Of a stretch of 64,000 nt of DNA, positions 26,666-34,384 are shown piece after piece. Source of the DNA: Microbacterium sediminis (lineage in GTDB: Bacteria; Actinomycetota; Actinomycetes; Actinomycetales; Microbacteriaceae); NCBI RefSeq assembly GCF_004564075.1, contig NZ_CP038256.1:1-64000 (forward strand), given 5' to 3'. The notes below the pieces were generated by a model, which made no database searches, had not been told where the DNA came from, and was given only the letters and a program-made list of their open reading frames with translations. The translations under genes were made by a program, and so were the position numbers. Each line of letters opens with the position of its first letter. Within the stretch, counting starts at the first letter, position 1.

Positions 26666-28014
26666 CCCTCACCTCCGTCCGGGGTCTGCGTGGGGCCGGT
26701 GGGCACGGGCGCCGGCAGCGAGCTGATCCCGGGGGTGGGCGTGCTCGTGCGGGGGGTCGGCGTGTACGGCGTCTCCTCGGCGGGGAGGTCGGCCGCGATG
26801 CGCTCGACGATCTCGCGCGCGTGCTCGAGCGAGTGCGCGGTGATCGTGCGCTCCACGGCGGCGCGGTTGGCCTCGGTGAGCTCGGTGAGCGCGATGCCGG
26901 AGTCCTCGAACGGCTCCGAGAGCGAGATCGGCCCGAGGTTGGCCTGGACGCCCTCGTAGATGACGACGCTGTCGGTGTCGGCGCCGACGAAGTACCGCGT
27001 CTGGGTCCAGTTGTAGAAGATCGTGAAGCCGGCCACGATCACGCCGACGAGCAGCACGATGCCGACGATCGCGCCGATGCGGCGGCGGCGGGCACGGCGC
27101 CGGTCCTCGGCGATGAGCTCCTCGAGGTAGTCGGAGTCGGGCTCGAAGTGGCTGGGCTCGTTGGCGGCCTGGCTGCGCGGGTGCAGCCAGCCGCTCGTGA
27201 GGCTCGAGCGCGTGACGGCGGGAACGCGCACGCCCTCGGGGTTGGAGGCCGAGCCGACGATCGACGGCGCCGCGAGGAATGCCGGATGCTTGCCGCCGAC
27301 GTCGACGATGACGATGGTCACGTTGTCGGGGGCGCCGCCGTCGAGCGCCTGCTTCAGCAGCGCGTCGGCGGTGCGTGCGGGGGCCTCGTCGCGGCGCAGC
27401 ACCTTGGTCATGTGCTGCTCGTCGACCACGCCCGACAGGCCGTCGGAGCACAGCAGCCAGCGGTCGCCCGGCCGGGTCTGCATGATGAACGTGTCGACCT
27501 CGGGGTTCGGGTCCATGTCGCCGAGCACGCGCATGAGCACCGAGCGGCGCGGGTGGTAGCGCGCCTCCTCGGGCGTAATGCGGCCGGAGTCCACGAGTCG
27601 CTGCACGAAGCTGTGGTCGGTGGTGATCTGGGTGAGCTCGTCGTCGCGATAGAGATAGATGCGCGAGTCGCCGATGTGGGCGATCACGGCCCACTCGTCG
27701 ACCATGGCGATCGCGCTCACCGTGGTGCCCAGGCCGGCCAGCTCCGGCTGGCGCGTGACGAGCTGGATCAGGTCGCCGGCGGTGTCCTGGATCGTCTCGC
27801 GCAGCTCGATCTCGGCGGCCTGCGGGGTCTCGAAGGCGCGGTCGAGGGGCTCGAGCTTGTGGACCGCCACGCTCGAGGCGACGTCGCCGCCCGCGTGGCC
27901 GCCCATGCCGTCGGCGACGACGAACAGGTTGGACCCGGCGTACCCGGAGTCCTGGTTGTTCGATCGCACCTTCCCCGTGTGGGAGATGGCGGCGCTGGAG
28001 CCCTCGAAGACCAT
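26662..28014 (-). CDS. pstP: PP2C-family Ser/Thr phosphatase (PstP)
   Basis: Metal-dependent phosphatase that reverses PknA/PknB signalling. The 450-residue protein has the PP2C motifs RSNNQDSGYAG, VVADGMGGHAGGDVAS, GDSRIYLYR, LLCSDGLSG and PDNVTIVIVDV in residues 1-240. A linker, one membrane segment near 315-335 (IGAIVGIVLLVGVIVAGFTIFY) and a Pro/Thr-rich exterior tail follow. Start ATG 28014 is 9 bases after the fhaB stop. A single phosphatase amid two kinases is the conserved actinobacterial arrangement. Confidence 0.94.
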   Translation of the reverse strand: MVFEGSSAAISHTGKVRSNNQDSGYAGSNLFVVADGMGGHAGGDVASSVAVHKLEPLDRAFETPQAAEIELRETIQDTAGDLIQLVTRQPELAGLGTTVSAIAMVDEWAVIAHIGDSRIYLYRDDELTQITTDHSFVQRLVDSGRITPEEARYHPRRSVLMRVLGDMDPNPEVDTFIMQTRPGDRWLLCSDGLSGVVDEQHMTKVLRRDEAPARTADALLKQALDGGAPDNVTIVIVDVGGKHPAFLAAPSIVGSASNPEGVRVPAVTRSSLTSGWLHPRSQAANEPSHFEPDSDYLEELIAEDRRRARRRRIGAIVGIVLLVGVIVAGFTIFYNWTQTRYFVGADTDSVVIYEGVQANLGPISLSEPFEDSGIALTELTEANRAAVERTITAHSLEHAREIVERIAADLPAEETPYTPTPRTSTPTPGISSLPAPVPTGPTQTPDGGEG

Positions 28015-28023
28015 GCGGCGTGC

Positions 28024-28542
28024 TTACTTCCGCAGCTCGAACGTCGTGGCGCCGACCTTGATGGGCGCGCCGATCTTGACGGGCACGGGGGAGGAGGGCG
28101 CCACCTTCTCGCCATCGTGGAGCGTGCCGTTGGTGGAGTCCAGGTCCTGCAGCATCCACTGGTCGCCCCACAGCACGAGGCGCGCGTGGTGGCTCGAGGT
28201 GTAGTCGTCGCGGATGACGAGCCCGGCCTCCCCGGAGCGGCCGATCGTGAGCGGCTCGGTGCCCAGCGGCAGCTCGAGGCCGGCCTTCGGGCCGGAGGTG
28301 ATGACGATGCGGCTGACCGTCGACGTGGTCGCGGGGCCGGTGGTGGCGGGCGCGCTGGGCGCGGGCGCCTTGGCGGGCGCGCTCGCCGGGGCGGGGCGGG
28401 CCGCGGGCGCGGCGGTCTCGGGCAGGCGGCGCACCCGGCCGCCGAAGAGGTCGGCCCGCAGCGCGAAGACGACCGACAGCACGAAGAGCCACATCAGCAG
28501 CAGGAAGCCGCCGCGCAGGATCAACAGGGTCAGCTCGCTCAC
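28024..28542 (-). CDS. fhaB: FHA-domain protein FhaB (FipA-like)
   Basis: A 172-residue protein with an N-terminal membrane segment (about 4-27), a Pro/Ala-rich linker and a C-terminal FHA domain (about 78-172). The phosphothreonine-binding residues are visible in LTIGRSGE, TSSHHARL and DLDSTNGTL. FHA domains read phosphothreonines made by PknA/PknB. The mycobacterial counterpart (FipA/FhaB) links the kinases to FtsZ and FtsQ. It is the second gene of the minus-strand operon. Confidence 0.92.
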   Translation of the reverse strand: MSELTLLILRGGFLLLMWLFVLSVVFALRADLFGGRVRRLPETAAPAARPAPASAPAKAPAPSAPATTGPATTSTVSRIVITSGPKAGLELPLGTEPLTIGRSGEAGLVIRDDYTSSHHARLVLWGDQWMLQDLDSTNGTLHDGEKVAPSSPVPVKIGAPIKVGATTFELRK

Positions 28543-28602
28543 TTCGACCGGCTCCGTTCCGTCACTGCGCCCGTCGCTCGCGCGTCCGAGATCACCCGCA
28601 CC

Positions 28603-29322
28603 CTAGCGCTCCCCGATGTCGAACAGTCGAGTGCTCGAGGTCTGGGGGCGGCGGGGCGAGGCCTGCGGGATCACGCGGAAGACGATATCGGTGCGGCCGA
28701 TGCGGATGATCGAACCCGAGTGGAGGGGCGCCTGCTTCGTGGCGTGCCCGTCGACCTTGGAGCCGTTGGTGGAGCCCAGGTCGCGCATCATCGCGTTCTG
28801 GCCGTCCCAGAGGATCTCGACGTGCTTGCGGCTGGTTCCGGTGTCGGCGACCGTGATGTCGGCCTCGCTGCCACGTCCGATGACGGTGCGCGAGCCGCGC
28901 AGCGGGTGCTGGCGGCCGGCGATCTCGACGACCGCCTGCCACGAGACGTCGCCCTCGGCCGAGCGGGACTCGATGGAGAGGGTGCCCGCGGCCACGGCGT
29001 CGTCCGCCCGCAGCGAGATCCGCACGGGGCCGGCGAAGCTGTAGCCCTGCGCCGAGGCGTGCTTGCGGACCATCTGGTCGAGCTCGGTCTGCAGCGCGCT
29101 GCCGAGCCGCGACATGCGCTCCTCGTCGGCGGGGTTCAGCCGCACGGTGAACTCGTTGGGCGCGAGGATGCGGTCGCGGCTGACCACGGCGGCCTTCGTG
29201 TCGAGCTCTCGACGCAGCGCCGAGGCGATCTCGACGGGCTGAATGCCGCTGCGGAAGGTCTTGGCGAACGCGCCGTTCACGGCACGTTCGAGCCCCTTCT
29301 CGAAGCTGTCCAGCAGTCCCAT
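28603..29322 (-). CDS. fhaA: FHA-domain protein FhaA with DUF3662 N-terminus
   Basis: A 239-residue protein: DUF3662 domain first (MGLLDSFEKGLERAVNGAFAK, then FTVRLNPADEERMSRLG), FHA domain last (about 150-235, with TVIGRGSEADI, TSRKHVEI and DLGSTNGSKVDG). In mycobacteria FhaA binds phosphorylated MviN and regulates peptidoglycan synthesis. ATG 29322 has GGAGGGG about 5 bases upstream; an upstream in-frame extension to 29409 overlaps the tRNA-Leu promoter zone and lacks conserved sequence. First gene of the fhaA-pknB operon. Confidence 0.93.
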   Translation of the reverse strand: MGLLDSFEKGLERAVNGAFAKTFRSGIQPVEIASALRRELDTKAAVVSRDRILAPNEFTVRLNPADEERMSRLGSALQTELDQMVRKHASAQGYSFAGPVRISLRADDAVAAGTLSIESRSAEGDVSWQAVVEIAGRQHPLRGSRTVIGRGSEADITVADTGTSRKHVEILWDGQNAMMRDLGSTNGSKVDGHATKQAPLHSGSIIRIGRTDIVFRVIPQASPRRPQTSSTRLFDIGER

Positions 29323-29485
29323 ACGGCCCCTCCGGCACGGTGGTCGATTTCCGCCATCGTAGCCAGCGACCCTGGACGCCCCATGTCGCGACGGCGAGAA
29401 CTCGCCCATCTCCGCCCCGCCCGGTTCGTTCCCCCGCCCCTCCCCGTGATATCCTCTCTAGGTTGAGTGCGGCACACGCCGCCTC

Positions 29486-29569
29486 GCGCGAGTGGCGGAA
29501 TAGGTAGACGCGCTGGCTTCAGGTGCCAGTGTTCGCAAGGACGTGGGGGTTCAAGTCCCCCCTCGCGCA
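29486..29569 (+). tRNA. tRNA-Leu (CAG)
   Basis: Class II tRNA of 84 bases: acceptor GCGCGAG/CTCGCGC, anticodon stem CTGGC/GCCAG enclosing TTCAGGT with anticodon CAG at 29520-29522, a long variable arm, and the T-loop GTTCAAGT. CCA is not encoded. It lies divergent to fhaA, the same arrangement as leuT upstream of fhaA in mycobacteria. Confidence 0.96.
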
Positions 29570-29573
29570 CACA

Positions 29574-29615
29574 ACGACGAAGGACCCGGCCGACTGGCCG
29601 GGTCCTTCGTCGTTT
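29574..29615 (+). terminator. Terminator of tRNA-Leu
   Basis: An 18-bp perfect stem (29574-29591 against 29596-29613; core AGGACCCGGCC/GGCCGGGTCCT) with loop GACT and a short T run after it. It begins 5 bases past the tRNA. Confidence 0.9.
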
Positions 29616-30211
29616 GAGGGCGTGAGGTTGCGGAATTGCACCCTAGGGCCCCTGGAGCAGAGGCTCCAACCGTCGCGAATGCGACGGTTGGAGAAGCGAC
29701 AGGGACCAAGTCCGCCTCAGACCGCAAGCGGAGCGGCCCGAGGGGCCGCGGAGCATGGCCGTTCCCCTGGGCTCCCTGCCGCAAATCCGCCACGCCCGCA
29801 ACCACGGCCGAGCGAGCGAGCGCAGCGATGCGAGCGGACCCCCGCCCCCTCGAAAGGTTTCGACTCCGCGGCTGCGCCGCTCCGCTCAACCCGTCTCCGC
29901 TCCGGCGCTTCGCGCCTCCGGTCGACGAGCCCGAAGGCTCACCGCCCGCGCCCCCGCCGCCCGGTGCACCGCCCTCTACCCGGGCATTCCCAGCCCCGTG
30001 TCCACCGTTTGGGGGACACGTGCCTTATATTGGTCCGGACGCCCTCTCTCGGTCGTCCGGCCCTCACTGTTTCCCCCCAACGGTGAGGGCTGTTCTCGTC
30101 TATGACGGAAGATGACGAGCCGTACCCCTATCATTCCCAGCCGCGACCGGCTAGCGTGGGCCGTGGCCGACACGTATTTGCGTCGGCTTCATCTCTATAG
30201 AACGGCAGTAA
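29616..30211. other. Hairpin-rich non-coding region between tRNA-Leu and cspA
   Basis: No reading frame here has a ribosome site, family resemblance or consistent codon use, although GC richness keeps several frames open. Instead there are hairpins. CTCCAACCGTCGC/GCGACGGTTGGAG is at 29664-29693 (13 bp, loop GAAT), and GCGGCCC/GGGCCGC at 29733-29749. A GGTTTCGAC...CTCAACC palindromic unit is at 29856-29892. Four more lie in series at 29997-30119. TATATT at 30026-30031 is the best -10 candidate and would give cspA a leader of about 175 bases. Confidence 0.6.
30026..30211 (+). promoter_or_regulatory. Candidate cspA promoter and structured leader
   Basis: A -10 box TATATT (30026-30031) would start transcription near 30038. 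The leader contains CCGGACG/CGTCCGG (30035-30060), CCCTCACTGTT/AACGGTGAGGG (30061-30089, one mismatch) and CTCGTC/GACGAG (30095-30119). Long structured leaders that refold in the cold are known for E. coli cspA. No clear -35 is visible, so the start is tentative. Confidence 0.4.
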
Positions 30212-30418
30212 ATGAGCACGCAGGGCACCGTCAAGTGGTTCAACTCGGAGAAGGGCTTCGGCTTCATTTCTCCCGACGAGGGCGGCTCTGACGTCTTCGC
30301 GCACTACACCGCAATCGAGTCTTCGGGCTACCGCTCGCTGGAGGAGAACCAGCGCGTCGAGTTCGAGATCGCCCAGGGCCCCAAGGGCCTGCAGGCGGAG
30401 AACATCCGACCGCTGTAA
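30212..30418 (+). CDS. cspA: Cold-shock protein (CspA family)
   Basis: A 68-residue single cold-shock domain that binds single-stranded RNA/DNA and melts RNA structure. It carries RNP1 KGFGFISP and RNP2 DVFAHYTAI after the [13 protein letters not shown] start. The ribosome site is weak (GGCAG about 4 bases upstream), which suggests translation depends on leader structure. It is monocistronic, with its own terminator directly after. Confidence 0.95.
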   Translation: MSTQGTVKWFNSEKGFGFISPDEGGSDVFAHYTAIESSGYRSLEENQRVEFEIAQGPKGLQAENIRPL

Positions 30419-30434
30419 TTCGGTAGGTAGCAGC

Positions 30435-30467
30435 AAGGCCCCACCCGCGTCAGCGGGTGGGGCCTTT
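30435..30467 (+). terminator. Terminator of cspA
   Basis: AAGGCCCCACCCGC (30435-30448) pairs perfectly with GCGGGTGGGGCCTT (30453-30466) around GTCA, followed by T. It lies 16 bases after the cspA stop. Confidence 0.92.
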
Positions 30468-30537
30468 GCGCTTTCCTGGGGGCTGATCAGCGAGCGGTCC
30501 GCGCGCAGCGTCGGCCGTTTCACGCGCCGACGAGGAC

Positions 30538-30589
30538 ATCCGCGCTCGGTCGGCCGTTCTGGCCGTCTGCCGGCCGCCCGAGCGCGGAT
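30538..30589. repeat. Nested palindrome between cspA and the C-S lyase gene
   Basis: ATCCGCGCTCGG (30538-30549) pairs perfectly with CCGAGCGCGGAT (30578-30589), enclosing CGGCCG repeats that can pair with each other. It lies between convergent genes, so it may act as a bidirectional terminator. The architecture resembles the repeats at 12892 and 41851, but the sequence differs. Confidence 0.6.
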
Positions 30590-30629
30590 CGCCTCCGTCA
30601 GGCGCGGATGATCCGCCCGAAAGCGCGGG

Positions 30630-31808
30630 TCAGCGCGCCCGGAGGGCGGCGCCCATGGCGGCGATCGCCTGCTCCATCAGCGGGCGCGGCATCGCGAAGT
30701 TGAAGCGGATGGCGGTCTCGGCGCCGTCGCCGCACATCGCCCCGTCGGTGGTGACGACGCCCGCGTGCTCGGCGAAGAACTCCGCCGGCGATCCGTCGAT
30801 CCCCAGCTCGGCGCAGTCGAGCCACGCGAGGTAGGTGCCCTCCGGCGGCGTGTAGCGCACACCGGGAAGGTGCTCCGCGACGAGCTCGGCGAGCAGCCGG
30901 CGGTTGCCGTCGAGGTACGACACCACGCCGTCGAGCCACTGCCCGCCCGCGGTGTAGGCGGCGGTGTTCGCGATCACGCCGAGGTTCGCGGCGCCGTGGC
31001 CGAACGAGCGCCCGTGCTCCTCCCAGTACGCGCGATCGGCGTCGTTGGAGAGGATCAGCTGCGCGCACTTGAGGCCCGGCAGGTTCCAGGCCTTCGACGC
31101 CGAGGTGGCCGTGATGGTGTGGCCCGCGGTGACGTCGTTGATCGAGGCGTAGGGCACGTGGGGCGCGTCGTAGACGAGCGGCGCGTGGATCTCGTCCGAG
31201 AACACGCGGCCGCCGTGGCGCGCCACGACCTCGCCGATCGCGGCCATCTCGTCGCGGCGCAGCACACGGCCGATCGGGTTGTGCGGGTTGCAGAGGATGA
31301 GCAGGCCACCGCCGTCCGCGAAGGCGGCGTCGAGGGCGTCGAGGTCGTACTCCCAGCCGTCGGCGGTGCGGATCATCGGCACCTGGATGATGCGGCGCCC
31401 GTGCGCGAGCGGCACGGTGAGGAACGGCATGTAGGCGGGCGTGGGCAGGATGATCGCCGACCCGGGCTCGCTGAAGTGGTCGATCGCCAGCTCGAGGGCC
31501 GCGATGACATCGGGCATCGCCTTGACGTCGGCCGGCGCGACCTCCCAGCCGTAGCGGGCGGCCGCCCAGCCGGTGAAGGCCTCGCTCATGGCATCGGCGA
31601 TCGCGGGCGGCATGTAGCCGAAGGCGCCCACGTCGACCGCGGTGTGCAGCGCACGGGTGATCGCGGGCGCGATGCCGAAGTCCATCTCGGCGACGAACGC
31701 CGGGATCTTGTCGGGGAACATGGTCCACTTCAGGCTCCCGACGGCGCGCAGGTCCTCGGGGGTGATCGCATCGAAGGCCGAGGTGGTGTCGGCAACGGTC
31801 GTGCTCAT
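30630..31808 (-). CDS. MalY/PatB-type PLP aminotransferase fold enzyme (probable C-S beta-lyase)
   Basis: A 392-residue fold-type I PLP enzyme of the MalY/PatB group. It has WTMFPDKIPAFVAEMDFGIAP at the N-terminus, the CNPHNPIGRV loop, SDEIHAPLVY, and K239 in SASKAWNLPGLKCAQ. Members cleave cystathionine or other cysteine conjugates to thiol, pyruvate and ammonia. Start ATG 31808 overlaps the regulator's stop by 4 bases, so both are cotranscribed. It diverges from a peptide importer operon, suggesting the imported compound may be a cysteine conjugate (inference). Confidence 0.88.
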   Translation of the reverse strand: MSTTVADTTSAFDAITPEDLRAVGSLKWTMFPDKIPAFVAEMDFGIAPAITRALHTAVDVGAFGYMPPAIADAMSEAFTGWAAARYGWEVAPADVKAMPDVIAALELAIDHFSEPGSAIILPTPAYMPFLTVPLAHGRRIIQVPMIRTADGWEYDLDALDAAFADGGGLLILCNPHNPIGRVLRRDEMAAIGEVVARHGGRVFSDEIHAPLVYDAPHVPYASINDVTAGHTITATSASKAWNLPGLKCAQLILSNDADRAYWEEHGRSFGHGAANLGVIANTAAYTAGGQWLDGVVSYLDGNRRLLAELVAEHLPGVRYTPPEGTYLAWLDCAELGIDGSPAEFFAEHAGVVTTDGAMCGDGAETAIRFNFAMPRPLMEQAIAAMGAALRAR

Positions 31809-32572
31809 CGTGACGCTCGCTTTCGCTTGGGGGCGGCCTCGGTGGGGGCCGGGGTCTGTTCGTCCTCGAGTTCGTTCAGGTAGTTGTAGATCGTGAAGCG
31901 GGTGACGCCGAGCGAGGTGGCGATCATCTCGACCGCGTCGCGCAGCATGAACATGCCGCGGTCCTTGAGGGTGCGCACGACGGCGATCTTGTGCTCCTTG
32001 CGCATGAGATCGACCGGCACGTTCTGCTCGACGATCGCCTGATGGATCAGGTGCGAGGCGAGCTCGTCGACGTCGCGCGGGAACACCTCCTCGGGTGCCG
32101 CGGCGACCTCGGGTGCGGCGGCGGGGGCGGCGTCGGGATCGGGGAGCGCGAGCCCGCCCATGTCGGACGCGAGCCGGCCCAGCGCCTGCCACACGGAGAC
32201 GTCCGAGTTCAGGCACAGCGCCGCGACCGGCGTGCCGGTGCTGTCGCGCAGGATCATGGTGGTCGAGCGCAGGCAGCGGCCGTCGGGGAGCCGCGTCGAG
32301 TACCCCACCGCGTGCTCGAAGTCGCCGGCGGCGACCTTCTGCAGCAGCAGGTCGGTGGCCGGGTCGCCGACGCGGCGGCCGGTGACGTCACCGTGCACCG
32401 CGACGATGGAGTTGGGCAGCTTCTCGAGGTCGTGCAGCACGACCTCGATCGATGACGGCAGCGATCGGCCCAGCGGCTGCACGAGGTCGGAGAACACGCG
32501 GATGAGGCGTTCCCGTTCGTCCTGCAGCGGGGTGGTCACGGCCGCGTCGGCGCGCGTCGCGGTGTCGGTCAT
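31805..32572 (-). CDS. PAS-like/HTH transcriptional regulator (YheO/DauR type)
   Basis: A 255-residue regulator. Residues about 15-130 form the YheO-type PAS domain (SSIEVVLHDLEKLPNSIVAVHGD, then TTMILRDSTGTPVAALCLN). Residues about 175-240 form the DauR helix-turn-helix (LRDAVEMIATSLGVTRFTIYNYLNE). The tail is basic (PKRKRASR). DauR controls D-arginine catabolism in Pseudomonas; the ligand here is unknown. ATG 32572 has GGAGGG 5-6 bases upstream. The divergent region holds three TCAAC units spaced 20 bp, a likely operator. Confidence 0.85.
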   Translation of the reverse strand: MTDTATRADAAVTTPLQDERERLIRVFSDLVQPLGRSLPSSIEVVLHDLEKLPNSIVAVHGDVTGRRVGDPATDLLLQKVAAGDFEHAVGYSTRLPDGRCLRSTTMILRDSTGTPVAALCLNSDVSVWQALGRLASDMGGLALPDPDAAPAAAPEVAAAPEEVFPRDVDELASHLIHQAIVEQNVPVDLMRKEHKIAVVRTLKDRGMFMLRDAVEMIATSLGVTRFTIYNYLNELEDEQTPAPTEAAPKRKRASR

Positions 32573-32626
32573 CGACCCTCCTTCGGTGGATGAAGTCAGC
32601 ATGGCGCATCCCGTGTTTCGGGTGTG

Positions 32627-32687
32627 TCAACTCAGTGTTGCATCTTTCAACTCGCTATTGCACACCTCAACGAAGCGTGGCTAGTCT
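32627..32687 (+). promoter_or_regulatory. Promoter of the first peptide-import operon with three 20-bp-spaced TCAAC units
   Basis: TCAAC begins at 32627, 32647 and 32667, exactly two helical turns apart. The first two units extend to TCAACTCAGTGTTGCA and TCAACTCGCTATTGCA, each with CAAC/(G/A)TTG arms. A promoter with -35 TTGCAC (32658-32663), 18-base spacer and -10 TAGTCT (32682-32687) overlaps them. Units over the -35 suggest repression, or activation from the first unit, by the divergent regulator. Confidence 0.6.
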
Positions 32688-32740
32688 CACCGCCAAGTAG
32701 AACGTCCCTGCTGCACTTCTCCTTCCCCCCGGAGGTCACC

Positions 32741-34372
32741 ATGGCATCACGTCGTTTCACCGCCCCGGCGGTCGCGCTCGTCTCCCTGCTCGCTCTCGCC
32801 GGCTGCGCGGGCGCCAGTGGCGACGAGGGCGGCAACGCCCCCACGGGCGAGCCGACGCCCGGCGGCGAGGCCGTCTTCGCGGTCGACAGCAACTTCTTCG
32901 GCTTCGATCCGAACGTCACCCCCGCCGCGCAGGACGCCCGAGTCCTGCGCCAGATGTTCGACTCGCTCCTGTACCTCGACGAGTCGGGCGAGCTCCAGCC
33001 GTGGCTCGCGACGGAATGGTCGGCGAGCGACGACGGGCTCAGCTACGACTTCACGCTCCGCGACGACGTCACGTTCTGGGACGGCACCCCGTGGAACGCC
33101 GAGGCGCTGTGCTTCAACCTCAACCGCATCGTGGATCCCGCCGCCGGATCGATCTACGCCATCGGCCTCGTCGGTCCCTACGAGTCGTGCGAGGTGACCG
33201 ACGAGTTCTCGGCCACCGTCACGCTGTCGGCGCCCTTCACCGCCTTCCTCAACAACCTCACCTCGCCGTTCCTCGGGATGAACTCGCCGACGGCCGCCGC
33301 GGCCGCCGACCCGGCCGACTACCTCATCAACCCCGTGGGATCGGGGCCCTTCGTCTTCGAGTCGTACACGCCGCAGGACCGCGTGGTGCTCACGCGCAAC
33401 GAGGACTACGCCTGGGCGCCGGGCAATGCCGAGCATGACGGCCCCGCGTACCTGGAGAAGCTGACGTTCCAGATCATCGCCGACGCCACCGTCCGCATCG
33501 GCTCGGTGCGCTCCGGTCAGGTGCAGGGCATCGGCAACGTGCCCGAGACCGAGGTCGCCGCGATCGAGGGCGATCCGTCGATGCAGTTCATCGCGCAGCA
33601 GCAGTCGGGTGCGCCCTACCAACTGCACCTCAACGCCACCGGCGTCTTCGGCGACCCGCTCGTGCGCGAGGCGGCCCGCGCGGCGCTCGACATCGACTCG
33701 GCCGTGCAGTCGCTGTACCTCGGCACGTACGAGCGCGCGTGGGGTCCGCTCTCGCCCACGACCATCGGCTATGACGACTCCCTCGAGGGCGCGTTCGAGT
33801 TCGACCCCGAGCTCGCCGCCGACCTGCTCGACGAGGCGGGCTGGGATCTGGGGGCGGACGGCGTGCGCACCAAGGACGGCCAGACCCTCACGATCGACTA
33901 CCTCGAGAACACGCCCAACCGCGAGAAGCGCCAGGATCTCGCGACGCTGTTCGAGGCGAACCTCGAGGATGTCGGCTTCGACGTGAACGTGGAGTTCCTC
34001 GCCACGGCCGAGGCGCAGACCACCCTGCAGTCCGGCGCGTACGACATCGCGGGGCTGTCGCTCGTGGCGGTCGACCCGAACGTGCTGTACCAGATGTACG
34101 ACCCGCGATTCATCCCGACCCCGGGCCAGACGGGCTTCAACATGAGCCACACGGACGACCCCGCCGTCACGGAGCTCGCGGCGCAGAGCCAGTCGGCCAC
34201 GGGCGACGAGCGTCTGTCGGTCGTCCAGCAGCTGCAGGCCGATGTCGTCGAGAACGTGCGCTCCATCGCGGTGTACGTGCCCACCTACACGCTGGCGCTG
34301 AACGGGCTGGAGGGGCTGCGGTTCGACCCCGAGGGCTACCCGATCTTCTTCGACGCCTACCTGGCCGGCTGA
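32741..34372 (+). CDS. ABC transporter peptide-type substrate-binding lipoprotein (SBP family 5)
   Basis: A 543-residue extracellular lipoprotein. The signal peptide ends in the lipobox LALAGC (Cys at about 22), followed by a Gly/Glu-rich linker. The family 5 fold is evident from LRQMFDSLLYLDESGELQPWLATEW, DDVTFWDGTPWNAE and VGSGPFVFESY. ATG 32741 has GGAGG six bases upstream. It heads an importer operon that contains an amidohydrolase, so the ligand may be a peptide or acylated amino acid. Confidence 0.92.
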   Translation: MASRRFTAPAVALVSLLALAGCAGASGDEGGNAPTGEPTPGGEAVFAVDSNFFGFDPNVTPAAQDARVLRQMFDSLLYLDESGELQPWLATEWSASDDGLSYDFTLRDDVTFWDGTPWNAEALCFNLNRIVDPAAGSIYAIGLVGPYESCEVTDEFSATVTLSAPFTAFLNNLTSPFLGMNSPTAAAAADPADYLINPVGSGPFVFESYTPQDRVVLTRNEDYAWAPGNAEHDGPAYLEKLTFQIIADATVRIGSVRSGQVQGIGNVPETEVAAIEGDPSMQFIAQQQSGAPYQLHLNATGVFGDPLVREAARAALDIDSAVQSLYLGTYERAWGPLSPTTIGYDDSLEGAFEFDPELAADLLDEAGWDLGADGVRTKDGQTLTIDYLENTPNREKRQDLATLFEANLEDVGFDVNVEFLATAEAQTTLQSGAYDIAGLSLVAVDPNVLYQMYDPRFIPTPGQTGFNMSHTDDPAVTELAAQSQSATGDERLSVVQQLQADVVENVRSIAVYVPTYTLALNGLEGLRFDPEGYPIFFDAYLAG

Positions 34373-34384
34373 TCGGAGGTCCCG

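Noticed and set aside
29523..30115. Several overlapping open frames of 97-187 codons between tRNA-Leu and cspA
   Set aside because: They start inside the tRNA or mid-hairpin, have no ribosome sites and compete in several frames over the same bases; the region is better read as non-coding with hairpins.
32627..32671. 20-bp-periodic TCAAC units as a miniature CRISPR array
   Set aside because: Only a 5-base core repeats three times, unit length is 20 bp, and no cas genes are nearby; phased operator half-sites explain it better.
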